From assembly GCA_965223435.1 (NCBI GenBank), contig CBDCWQ010000006.1:152651-216650 (forward strand): 64,000 bases of DNA. The letters run 5' to 3'. Under the pieces are notes generated by a model. That model was not told the origin of the DNA, did no database searches, and was given only the letters and a program-made list of their open reading frames with translations. This stretch comes from CBDCWQ01 sp965223435 (GTDB lineage: Bacteria; Myxococcota; Kuafuiibacteriia; Kuafuiibacteriales; Kuafuiibacteriaceae). Positions 8,948 through 16,684 of the stretch are shown here, piece after piece. Made by a program: the position numbers and the translations under genes. Every line of letters begins with the position of its first letter. The first letter of the stretch is position 1.

Positions 8948-10094
8948 GATTCCTCCGGACCGCCCTCATTGCCCGAATCGCCTGGAGCTGCGCCGGACGC
9001 TCAGTGGGGGCTTCCGCATCGGGCTCGGGCGGAGATTCATCGACGCCCTGGAGTGCGGCCAAGTCTTCGAGCCCAGCCTCGATATGGGGCGCGCCGCTTT
9101 GGGGCGCTTGCGCGTCGGGGGGCCTACTGGGGTTGCGATAGAGCGGGGGCGGCAATCCGGGATGAAGTCGGTGGCTTCGTCGCCTTCGCTTTGACGCCCT
9201 CAGGAGAGGTGGTTGGCATCGTGGAGCCTTGAGGCCGTGTGGGCGTCGCGCTTGTTTCGGCCTGGGGTGCGTCTTGGGCCGAAGCAGGCGCGGTGGGGAG
9301 GCTGTGGACGTCGCGGCCGGCGACTCTGGCGTCTTGGCCGAGGAGGCGGAGGCTTTTTTGGGGGCCACGCCGCTTGGGGTCTCGCCCCCCGCTTTGGCTT
9401 CGGCCGCCTTTTTTGCGGCTTCTCTTTTTCGCTTTTCCTTGGGATCGACCCCACCCCCTCAGGGGGTTGAATGCTGGAACTCAGAGGAGCCGGCCGGTCG
9501 TGACCTCCGGCTTCCTGCGCGGCCCGGCGCTTCTCGTCCATCTTCGAGTAGGCATCGAGGGGCGAAGCTCGGGTGGTCCCGATGCCGCGGTAGTCGGCCT
9601 GCTCCACATAGTCTTTTTGCAGAGGGTGACCCACCCAATCGTCTGGGAGCATGATGCGCCGAAGATCGCTGTGACCAAGGTATACCACCCCTGATAGGTC
9701 ATAGACTTCCCGCTCAAACCAGTTGGCGACCGGCCAGAGTCCTTCGACGGAGGGGACCTCGGGGTGGCTTCGGACGCAGCGGTACTTGACCACATGGGCA
9801 TGCGCCAGCGGGTAGCTGTAAAGGTGGTATACGGAGTCGATTCGGTTTTCTTCGGGCCAATCGACGCCGGTCACCGAACGAAGAAAATCGAAACGCAACG
9901 CATCTTGGTCACGAAGGAACTGCATGACCTCCAAAAAAGCGGCCGACGTCGTGGACGACAGTGAAAGGATCCACTGCGTCCACCAATTCGACGACTTCGG
10001 GGCCGAACGCCTGTTCGAGGTGTTGGTGGATTTTTTGGCCAACGGGTCTGGTTGAGGAATGGGCCCGGACCGTTTCCTGTGTCGGTTTTGCCAT
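8944..10094 (-). CDS. nuoC: NADH-quinone oxidoreductase subunit C with a long disordered tail, frameshifted
   Basis: The 30-kDa subunit of the peripheral arm of complex I. It starts MAKPTQETVRAHSSTRPVGQ at 10094. The frame jumps at an A6 run (9933-9938, plus strand), after which FLEVMQFLRDQDALRFDFLR continues the fold. The family signature REVYDLSGVVYLGHSDLRRI and GHPLQKDYV follow. Beyond the core (about residue 180) the coding continues in a Lys/Ala/Pro/Glu-rich region (KEKRKREAAKKAAEAK and similar). That region also needs frame changes, near 9449-9458 and 8995 and perhaps two more. It closes with SGNEGGPEES and a TGA at 8944 overlapping nuoD. The tail, about 190 residues, is absent from ordinary NuoC. 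Exact tail sequence is uncertain. Confidence 0.75.
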
Positions 10095-10120
10095 CTCGGT
10101 TCCGTGTGTTTGCGTGGCGA

Positions 10121-10633
10121 CTAAACTGCGCGGGTTTGTTGACCGAGTTTGTTGGCCCAACGCTCGCGCATCATCTTGTCTTGGATGCGCATGAAACCTT
10201 CGGTCAAGGCCTCGGGGCGGGGCGGGCAGCCCGGCACGTAAATGTCGACGGGGATGATCTTATCGACGCCTTTGCATACCGAGTAAGCGAGCTGAAAGAG
10301 TCCACCGCAGGTCGCACACGCCCCCATGGAGATCACGTACTTGGGATCGGGCATTTGGTCGTAAAGAAGCTTCGCTCGGAGCGCCATCTTGTAGGTGAGC
10401 GTACCCGCGACGATCATCAGATCCGCCTGGCGGGGGGTTGCGCGTGGGACGGCGCCAAAACGGTCGATGTCGGACCGGGGGCCACCCGTCTGCATAAGCT
10501 CGATGCCGCAGCATGCCAATCCGAACAAGAGGTACCAGATCGATGACTTCCGATTCCAGTTGATCAGGGTGTCGAGCTTCCCGACGAGCACCATGCCCTC
10601 GTCTCCAGCGATCATCGTGTAATCATCATCCAT
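10121..10633 (-). CDS. nuoB: NADH-quinone oxidoreductase subunit B
   Basis: 170 residues, the normal size. Binds cluster N2, the last Fe-S centre before quinone. The four ligand cysteines are visible: the adjacent pair in FGLACCGIE (41-42), one in SMGACATCGG, and one in VPGCPPRPE. The ATG at 10633 has AGAGGATC upstream and follows nuoA by 12 bases; nuoC follows after 26. This copy belongs to the longer nuoABCDHI operon. It is clearly diverged from the nuoB copy at 11876. Confidence 0.95.
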   Translation of the reverse strand: MDDDYTMIAGDEGMVLVGKLDTLINWNRKSSIWYLLFGLACCGIELMQTGGPRSDIDRFGAVPRATPRQADLMIVAGTLTYKMALRAKLLYDQMPDPKYVISMGACATCGGLFQLAYSVCKGVDKIIPVDIYVPGCPPRPEALTEGFMRIQDKMMRERWANKLGQQTRAV

Positions 10634-10645
10634 GTTGTTGATCCT

Positions 10646-11128
10646 CTACTGCGCGTTTGGCGTGTCCAGCTTTTTGATCCACTCCAGGTCACCCTTCTTC
10701 CAAACATAGGCGAGCCCAGCCACCAAAATACCGACAAATACCATCAACTCAAAAAAGGCCACCCATCCCACGTTGGCTTCTTTCCACGCTTTGAACACCA
10801 CTGCGACCGGAAAGGTGAGGGCTATTTCCACGTCGAAGACCACAAAAATCAGGGCGATGATGTAGAAACGGGGGTTAAAGTTGAACCAGGCGTCCCCAAT
10901 GGGGCGTTCACCGCACTCGTAGATCACTTCCTTGTCTCGGTTCGGAAAACGAGGCGCCACGAGGCGGGAAAAGGTCAGGGCCGCCAGCACGAACCCGATC
11001 GCGATCACCATGAAAATCAGGACTTGCGCGAAGTCGAAGGGCATAAGTCTTCGAACCGCGTAGTGAAGCTGGGGCGCGAAGTCAACGGAAGCGGTACCCG
11101 CGAGCTTGTTTTCTTCCGTTCCGGCCAT
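10646..11128 (-). CDS. nuoA: NADH-quinone oxidoreductase subunit A
   Basis: Small membrane subunit at the junction of the two arms of complex I. The family core is clear: a first membrane helix (VLIFMVIAIGFVLAALTF), the loop KEVIYECGERPIGDAWF, then NPRFYIIALIFVVFDVEIAL and a final helix ending YVWKKGDLEWIKKL. The start is uncertain. The ATG at 11128 gives 160 residues; the ATG at 11044 (MPFDFAQVL) gives 132 and would fit the family length better. Neither has a strong ribosome site, and the frame stays open upstream to 11305. First gene of the minus-strand nuo operon. Confidence 0.9.
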   Translation of the reverse strand: MAGTEENKLAGTASVDFAPQLHYAVRRLMPFDFAQVLIFMVIAIGFVLAALTFSRLVAPRFPNRDKEVIYECGERPIGDAWFNFNPRFYIIALIFVVFDVEIALTFPVAVVFKAWKEANVGWVAFFELMVFVGILVAGLAYVWKKGDLEWIKKLDTPNAQ

Positions 11129-11496
11129 GGGCACACCGCCACGAACGGAATGCCGCGGGCACATCGGGCGGAGGATGAGAGGGCCTGGTTCACGTTTTGC
11201 CGGCCGGACCGCTGTCGCACCCCTGGTCCGGCGTGCCTTCCTGGATGCGGGTCTCGGCTTACAACCCGACGGCGCGGGTCTGATCCGAGACGAACACCGA
11301 GCCACGCCGTTTAGGATCGCCGCGAAGGATGCGCGGGGCGTCTGGGCGGCCCAAAATCAGATGGCCCAGGCATCATGGTTTTCCTGGGCGTATGGGGTGG
11401 AGACGAATAGACGTTCGATGATGAGGTTGCCTTCCGGGGACGCGGGGCCTACAACAGGGCGCCGGTTTTTGGACGAGCCGGTTTTTTGGACCCGGA
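11129..11496. other. Divergent intergenic region between two nuoA genes
   Basis: 368 bases separating two divergent nuoA genes. The nuoA reading frame on the minus strand extends to 11305 but loses any family character before 11128. I see no confident sigma-70 promoter, no long inverted repeat and no RNA gene. Promoters for both complex I transcription units should lie here. Confidence 0.4.
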
Positions 11497-11850
11497 ATGG
11501 GCGAATACGGAACGATCTTGATTCTCTTGGGGCTGGCGTGTGGGATCGCGGGCATTCTCCATATGCTTGCCAGTGTGTTCGGTCCGAGGTCGCGCAATCG
11601 CGCCAAGGACGCGCCTTTTGAGTGTGGCCATCTGCCGGAGCAGCCTTTTCGTCAGCGCGTGTCCATCAAGTTCTATGTCGTGGCGTTGCTTTTTGTGCTT
11701 TTCGATATGGAAGCGGTGCTCTTGTTCCCCTGGGCGGTGGTGTTTCGAGAGCTGGGGTGGCCGGGGTTCGTTTCGGCCGTGAGTTTTGTGGTGATGTTGA
11801 GCTTTGGTCTGGTCTACGTCTGGAAAAAGGGCGCACTGGACTGGGAGTAA
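11497..11850 (+). CDS. nuoA: NADH-quinone oxidoreductase subunit A, second copy
   Basis: 117 residues, typical NuoA length. Motifs: first helix (TILILLGLACGIAGILHML), DAPFECGHLPEQPFRQR in the conserved loop, KFYVVALLFVLFDMEAVLLF, and the end YVWKKGALDWE. It is clearly diverged from the minus-strand copy in the loop and the helices, so it is not a recent duplication. First gene of a three-gene plus-strand set (nuoA2-B2-C2) that diverges from the main nuo operon. Its ATG at 11497 has only a weak GGA upstream. Confidence 0.93.
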   Translation: MGEYGTILILLGLACGIAGILHMLASVFGPRSRNRAKDAPFECGHLPEQPFRQRVSIKFYVVALLFVLFDMEAVLLFPWAVVFRELGWPGFVSAVSFVVMLSFGLVYVWKKGALDWE

Positions 11851-11875
11851 GGGCCCCTCAGGGGTTCTACGGATT

Positions 11876-12445
11876 ATGTCAAGGGAACTGGAATCATCCC
11901 TTCTGGGACAGGAAGCGACAACCACCACGGTCGAGGAGGCGGAGGGTTTTTTCCGCCGTTTTCTTTCGAAGCGGGCCCAGTTTTTGAACCGGAGTGATTT
12001 GGTTCAGGACAAAGTGAATTGGGGCCGACAGTGGTCCTTTTTCCAGTATCCCTTTGTCACGGCGTGTTGTGGGATGGAGTACATGGCCACTGCAGGGCCA
12101 CGCTACGACTATGCACGGTTTGGCGCAGAACTTCCTCGTTTTTCGCCCCGGCAGGCCGACCTGCTGATGGTTGTCGGCACCATCAGCCACAAACAGGCAC
12201 CCATTCTTCGAACCGTGTATGAACAAATGGCGGAACCCAAGTGGGTGATCAGTTTTGGGGTTTGCGCGTCCAGCGGGGGCTTTTACCGAAACTACGCAAC
12301 CGTTCAAGGCATCGACACCATCATTCCCGTAGATGTCTACATCCCTGGCTGTCCGCCCCGGCCAGAGGCGGTGCTCGATGCCATCATGATGCTGCAGAAA
12401 AAGGTCCGCAAAGAACGGCGGCCGCTGCTGCCGGTGGTAGACTGA
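11876..12445 (+). CDS. nuoB: NADH-quinone oxidoreductase subunit B, second copy
   Basis: 189 residues from the ATG at 11876; the frame is open further upstream but lacks family sequence there. N2-cluster cysteines are present: FVTACCGMEY, SFGVCASSGG and IPGCPPRPE. The N-terminus is about 30 residues longer than the first NuoB and contains LESSLLGQEATTTTVEEAEG, unlike the other copy. It follows nuoA2 by 25 bases and precedes nuoC2 by 6. All cluster ligands are kept, so the product should still bind N2. Confidence 0.93.
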   Translation: MSRELESSLLGQEATTTTVEEAEGFFRRFLSKRAQFLNRSDLVQDKVNWGRQWSFFQYPFVTACCGMEYMATAGPRYDYARFGAELPRFSPRQADLLMVVGTISHKQAPILRTVYEQMAEPKWVISFGVCASSGGFYRNYATVQGIDTIIPVDVYIPGCPPRPEAVLDAIMMLQKKVRKERRPLLPVVD

Positions 12446-12451
12446 CCCATC

Positions 12452-12949
12452 ATGAGCCAACTCGCCCTTGACCGCCTGGTCCAAAGCTTTCCGGACGACA
12501 TTGTCGCGACCCATCAAGATCACGGTGATGAAACCGCCGTACTCAAAGTGGGGCGTTTGGTCGAAATCTGCACCTTCTTGCGCGATGATCCCGAGACCTC
12601 TCTCGAGATGCTCACCGACCTGACCGGAGTCGACTACCTGGGCGTGAAGGCGCCCCGGTTTGAGGTGGTCTATCACCTCTACAGTTTGTCCAAGAACCAA
12701 CGCCTCCGACTGAAGATTGAGCTCGGGGCTTCAGAGCCTGTGGCGCCGAGCGTGGTCGGCGTCTGGAAGTCGGCCTACTGGATGGAACGGGAAGCCTGGG
12801 ATTTGTACGGCATTCGTTTTGAAGGGCACCCCGATCTTCGCCGTATTCTCCTGTACCCTGAATTCAAGGGGCACCCTCTACGCAAGGACTACGAGATGGA
12901 AAACCGCCAGCCCCGGATTCCCCCGTGGCCCGGTCAAAAACATCTTTAG
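12452..12949 (+). CDS. nuoC: NADH-quinone oxidoreductase subunit C, second copy
   Basis: 165 residues, compact, lacking the long tail of the other NuoC. The signature is complete: YWMEREAWDLYGIRFEGHP, then DLRRILLYPEFKGHPLRKDY. No nuoD follows. The next gene downstream is convergent and unrelated, so this nuoABC set ends here. It is intact with no frameshift, unlike the first nuoC. Confidence 0.93.
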   Translation: MSQLALDRLVQSFPDDIVATHQDHGDETAVLKVGRLVEICTFLRDDPETSLEMLTDLTGVDYLGVKAPRFEVVYHLYSLSKNQRLRLKIELGASEPVAPSVVGVWKSAYWMEREAWDLYGIRFEGHPDLRRILLYPEFKGHPLRKDYEMENRQPRIPPWPGQKHL

Positions 12950-13017
12950 GCCCCGGCCTGGACCGAAATTGAACCAAGCCTATGTGGGAGCGTTGCGACC
13001 GTTCGCGCATCCGAATA

Positions 13018-13032
13018 GCCGCCTCGAGCGGC
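13018..13032. terminator. Small hairpin between convergent genes
   Basis: GCCGC (13018-13022) pairs with GCGGC (13028-13032) over a 5-base loop, in the 117-base gap where nuoC2 meets the convergent HEAT-repeat gene. It is short and has no T-run; a weak terminator candidate. Confidence 0.2.
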
Positions 13033-13066
13033 CCGATATGCTGACGCCGGCCTTGCTGGGACGACT

Positions 13067-13642
13067 TCAGTTCAGGTGACGTTGAATTTCTGCCTGAAGA
13101 GGCGCACTTGGTTCGACCCCAAGCCTCGCCTTGAGATGGGTTCGTGCCTCCGGGGTGTCTGCGCGTTTGAGGGCCCGCACTGCGGCCTCTCGTAGGTGGT
13201 AATCACCTCGAGAGAGGAACGGAGCGATGGCCTCCACCAAGGGAGGTGTTTGACGCCCCGCCAAAGACAACGCGCGGCGGGTCACCAGGGGGGATTTTTC
13301 ATTCGGGTTTCTCAGGATGGCCACGACGGCGTTTCTAACCTTATCCCCGGGAAAGTGTTTGAGAAACGTGACGGCACGGCCTCGACTTTGTGCGCGTTCC
13401 TTCGGGTCTTGGGCGATCCGCAGCAGCGCCTCGAGGACCAGGCTCTCTGGTTTGCCTCGAACCAGCTGAGCTCGGTTGAGTCGTAGCTCAGGCGCCCGCA
13501 AGACCGGTGACAGCCTTCGAACCGTGGCCTCGATGTCAGCCTCGGTGGGGCCCGTCGTTTGTGCGAGGGCGCTAGGCGCTGTTCCGAGGGTGCCGAGTGC
13601 GAAAACGTAGGTTGCGGCGTATAGGAATGTCTTTTGTTTCAT
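13067..13642 (-). CDS. Exported HEAT-repeat protein
   Basis: 191 residues. Residues 1-27 are a Sec signal peptide (charged MKQK, hydrophobic core, cleavage expected after SALA-Q), so the protein is periplasmic or secreted. The mature part is helical with paired helices typical of HEAT repeats (for example LREAAVRALKRADTPEARTHL). It starts 15 bases after the stop of the metzincin lipoprotein gene, with AGAAGGAAG upstream, so the two are almost surely one operon and may act together outside the cytoplasm. No catalytic residues are evident. Confidence 0.75.
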   Translation of the reverse strand: MKQKTFLYAATYVFALGTLGTAPSALAQTTGPTEADIEATVRRLSPVLRAPELRLNRAQLVRGKPESLVLEALLRIAQDPKERAQSRGRAVTFLKHFPGDKVRNAVVAILRNPNEKSPLVTRRALSLAGRQTPPLVEAIAPFLSRGDYHLREAAVRALKRADTPEARTHLKARLGVEPSAPLQAEIQRHLN

Positions 13643-13657
13643 CGGTGATCTTCCTTC

Positions 13658-16318
13658 TCAGCGTAAAGTTGCATGCCGCCGCATGACAAAACCTTGTTCT
13701 TCGGTGAAATTTCGAATTCGACTGTCGTCGATCCAAAACATGAGATTGTCGGCGCCCAAGTTGCCGCATTCCTCGGCGCTCAGCGTTTTGTCGCCATCTT
13801 CGTCTTGGTCGGCTCCGCACTCGGGGGTGTCGGACAGGGGGTCGTGGCTTTCTCCATCAGACTCTGAGGTGTGCACAAGCCCAAGGTAGTGGCCGACTTC
13901 ATGGCTGATGAGTCTGGCCAGGGCATCGGGGGTGTTTTTATAGTCTTCTGCGCTGACCACCACCCCTGAGGACCTTTTGGTGGGGAGCATCACCGGCCCC
14001 GGTGTCCCATCGCTCTTGCCGATAAGGGAGATGTCGTCGTCGTCGTCGTTGTCGGCAAAAGAGCGAACCAAAAAGACGTTGAGGCCGTTTCGGTCCACGT
14101 AGCGCGACGCGGTTTGTACGAGCATGGAGAACTCGTTGTCCTTGCCCTCGACGCTGTCGATGACTCCAAATTGTTGGCCATCGGCCTCGTTGGCATCAAA
14201 GCTCCGTACCTCGCCGAGGGTGATGCCTACGGCTTCAAAGTGGTCGCCCACCTGCCTTAGAACGGACTGGAACGTGTTGTCACTCCATGCGGTCTGGGCG
14301 CTGATGTTCGGAACACCCACAAAAATGATGTTGAGATCGAGGATCCCTGTATCCACTGCGCCCGTTTTGAGAATGCCGTGAAGGCCATAGCGGGTATCGG
14401 CGTCCTGGTTGTTGGCCAGCCCGATCCGGTACGTCCCGGCTTCGAGCGTAAAGCTCGGCGCAGGCGGAAAGAGAAACGAAAAGCGATCCTTGGTCGCCGC
14501 GCTGATCGTCAAATCTCGGTCTCCTGGGGCAGACAGAGAATTGACGAAGGTGGTGACGCTGGGGCTACGCAGAGGCGTCGTCGCTGTGATTTGAAAGCTC
14601 TGTACGTTTGCGGGCACGCTGAGGCTGGTGGCCGTTTCGGTACTGTTGTTAAGGGTGCGGTTGCCGAGCTCTAGGACCTCGAGGTGGTTGGGCACGCATT
14701 GTCCGGCACTACAGTGGTCGGATGCGACAAAGCAGTGGTTGTCGGTGGCACAGGCCGGTTCCAGGCGAAGATCGTCGATCCGGACCGTGACTGCCTCCGA
14801 AGACACCCCGTTGCGAAGAAGGAGGAGCTTGACGCCGACAATATTCTCAAGATCGCTGGGGCGTAGTCCGGCAAACCGTTGACGGTCGAGGGGGGCCGTG
14901 ATCTTCGTCCAGGTGTTGAAGAACCCGTTGATGGAGCGCCGTGGGGCTTCCTCAAGGGTGACCGGCGCATCGTCGCCGCGGTCCACATCCAATTCGAAGT
15001 GGAGGGTCCGGGCATCATCGTCTTGCTCGCTGAATACCCACGCCGAAAGTTGTGAGAACCCGCTCGCGTTGAGGGCGGTGGTGCCTTCGTCGTTGCTGTA
15101 GACCTTTGAAACGCCGATGCCCCAACTGGACGCAAACGGATCGAAGGTTTCTAGTCGGATGGAGGAGCCGCTCCGTCCGTCGCCGGTTTTGTATTCACCA
15201 TCTTGGTCCACGCCGAAGAATACAACCTCGTTGGTGGTGTCGCGGTTGTCGAAGTCGTCGAGCACGCGCGCGGTAGGCGGGGTCGCCTCGATGCTCCACT
15301 TGCTGATTCGAATCGAATGCGTCGCCCGCTGGCCGAGTCCATCGGTGGCGTCCACGGAAAGATCGCAGAAGGCAAGGAACGATGCCGCCGGGGTAAAACG
15401 CGGATCTTCTTTTTGGTCGTCGTCGAATGCGCCGGGACAACTGGCGGTCCACTGAAATCCGAGACTGGTGGGTACCGGAGGCGCGACAGTGAGATCCAGT
15501 GCGACCGATTCGGACTGCCCGACAAAGGTCCGGTCGCTGGCCAAGCTGGTGATCAAAAGGGGGCCGCCCCCGAGCACCTGCATGGTGAATGTGAGCTCGG
15601 CAAAGGAACCGCTTTGGTCCGTGACCCGGAGGGTAAGGGGGTGGAGTCCCGGAGTATCGGGTGCGGTCCACTCTGTGAGAAGGGCGTTGTTCGGTTGAAA
15701 GCTTCCGCTTCCGCTCCACGCGACGGTCAGGGTGTCGTCCGCATCCTGATCCCCGGCCGTGGCCGATGCCCGTATGCGCACGCCGTCCTGGGGCGAGATT
15801 CTTCGGCGCGTGGCCACGATGCCAAAGATGCTGGGGGCAAAGTTGACAAAGGCCGGCGCCGAAACTTCTTGGACGACCGTTTGAATAAAGGCGTCGGCGT
15901 TTCGGGTGATGGTCACGCTCGGCTGGGAGCCCGTGAAGATGATCCCGCCGTCGACGTCGAACAGTTCAATGTCAAAGTTGCGGTCTTCTCCAGCCGGAAT
16001 GTTTTCTAAGCGCCCGCTGAACACGCCCGCGGACTCATTGAAATTGGCTTCAAACGTCAAAGGGCTTGCAATACCAGGGCCCGTGACCCGAACCAGAATA
16101 CGATCGACGTCCTCGCTGCTGAGGGCGGCTACGGTGACGCGAAACTCGGCGCCCCCGTGGCCGACGTCTGGCTGCGTCTTTTGTGAAGTGCAGCCGGCGG
16201 CACCGAAAGCGATGAGCGTTGCCCATGCGGCGCACCATCGAACAGGCACTTTAGGGTCTCGCCTGCCTCGGGTGGACCCGGTACCGGCCTCGGTTTCCTG
16301 CGGTGATAGCGGTGCCAT
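13658..16318 (-). CDS. Large lipoprotein metalloprotease of the metzincin type
   Basis: 886 residues. The start is supported by a near-perfect AAGGAGG. After a basic N-terminus there is a hydrophobic stretch ending AAGC, a plausible lipobox with Cys near residue 43. Residues ~55-330 contain Ig-like/PKD-like modules (for example DTPGLHPLTLRVTDQSGS). About 340-530 looks like a carbohydrate-binding or jelly-roll module. CATDNHCFVASDHCSAGQCV is a Cys-rich linker. A C-terminal protease domain carries the zinc motif HEVGHYLGLVH (806-816) and a downstream NLM Met-turn (858-860), as in pappalysin-like (M43) metzincins. An Asp-rich segment follows the zinc site (DQDEDGDKTL) and could bind calcium. Probably a surface or secreted endopeptidase. 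Confidence 0.85.
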   Translation of the reverse strand: MAPLSPQETEAGTGSTRGRRDPKVPVRWCAAWATLIAFGAAGCTSQKTQPDVGHGGAEFRVTVAALSSEDVDRILVRVTGPGIASPLTFEANFNESAGVFSGRLENIPAGEDRNFDIELFDVDGGIIFTGSQPSVTITRNADAFIQTVVQEVSAPAFVNFAPSIFGIVATRRRISPQDGVRIRASATAGDQDADDTLTVAWSGSGSFQPNNALLTEWTAPDTPGLHPLTLRVTDQSGSFAELTFTMQVLGGGPLLITSLASDRTFVGQSESVALDLTVAPPVPTSLGFQWTASCPGAFDDDQKEDPRFTPAASFLAFCDLSVDATDGLGQRATHSIRISKWSIEATPPTARVLDDFDNRDTTNEVVFFGVDQDGEYKTGDGRSGSSIRLETFDPFASSWGIGVSKVYSNDEGTTALNASGFSQLSAWVFSEQDDDARTLHFELDVDRGDDAPVTLEEAPRRSINGFFNTWTKITAPLDRQRFAGLRPSDLENIVGVKLLLLRNGVSSEAVTVRIDDLRLEPACATDNHCFVASDHCSAGQCVPNHLEVLELGNRTLNNSTETATSLSVPANVQSFQITATTPLRSPSVTTFVNSLSAPGDRDLTISAATKDRFSFLFPPAPSFTLEAGTYRIGLANNQDADTRYGLHGILKTGAVDTGILDLNIIFVGVPNISAQTAWSDNTFQSVLRQVGDHFEAVGITLGEVRSFDANEADGQQFGVIDSVEGKDNEFSMLVQTASRYVDRNGLNVFLVRSFADNDDDDDISLIGKSDGTPGPVMLPTKRSSGVVVSAEDYKNTPDALARLISHEVGHYLGLVHTSESDGESHDPLSDTPECGADQDEDGDKTLSAEECGNLGADNLMFWIDDSRIRNFTEEQGFVMRRHATLR

Positions 16319-16354
16319 GCGATCGCTCCCTCCTTAAGGGCGCCTATTCTTTGA

Positions 16355-16370
16355 CACCCGGGTGATCACC
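16355..16370. promoter_or_regulatory. Overlapping palindromes upstream of the metzincin gene
   Basis: CACCCGGGTG (16355-16364) and GGTGATCACC (16361-16370) are both perfect 10-base palindromes sharing a half-site. They lie about 40 bases upstream of the metzincin start codon and its AAGGAGG. This arrangement suggests a binding site for a dimeric regulator; the factor is unknown. Confidence 0.3.
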
Positions 16371-16684
16371 AGAGCTTTGCCGCGCATGCCCCGGCCTGCG
16401 TGGCCATGGGCAACAAGATTCCGGGGGCTTTGGGGGCTCTGGAGAATATCCCAGCCACCATGATTGGTGCGTCGAACAGGGGAGTCAATGATTTACTGCG
16501 GTTGACCGCTAAAATACCGATATCACGGCGCCCGAAGGTTGGCTCGCGCGCAAGGCGATCGACGTTCATCCGCGTCTCGGAAAATCCCTTGCGCCCTCGG
16601 TGAGGTCGGGACCCCTTCGCGAATATCGCACCCAGCGAGGGGTGCACGGGAACCGCGGCGTGTGAGGGCGGTCACGGGCGGTGT
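16371..16684. other. Intergenic region between the metzincin gene and serA
   Basis: No convincing gene, RNA or repeat. Both neighbours are on the minus strand, so this is the serA 3' flank and the metzincin promoter region. Confidence 0.4.

Noticed and set aside
8604..9368. Separate gene of about 254 codons between nuoC and nuoD
   Set aside because: Its parts are explained as the nuoC tail and out-of-frame nuoD; no motif of its own and no ribosome site.
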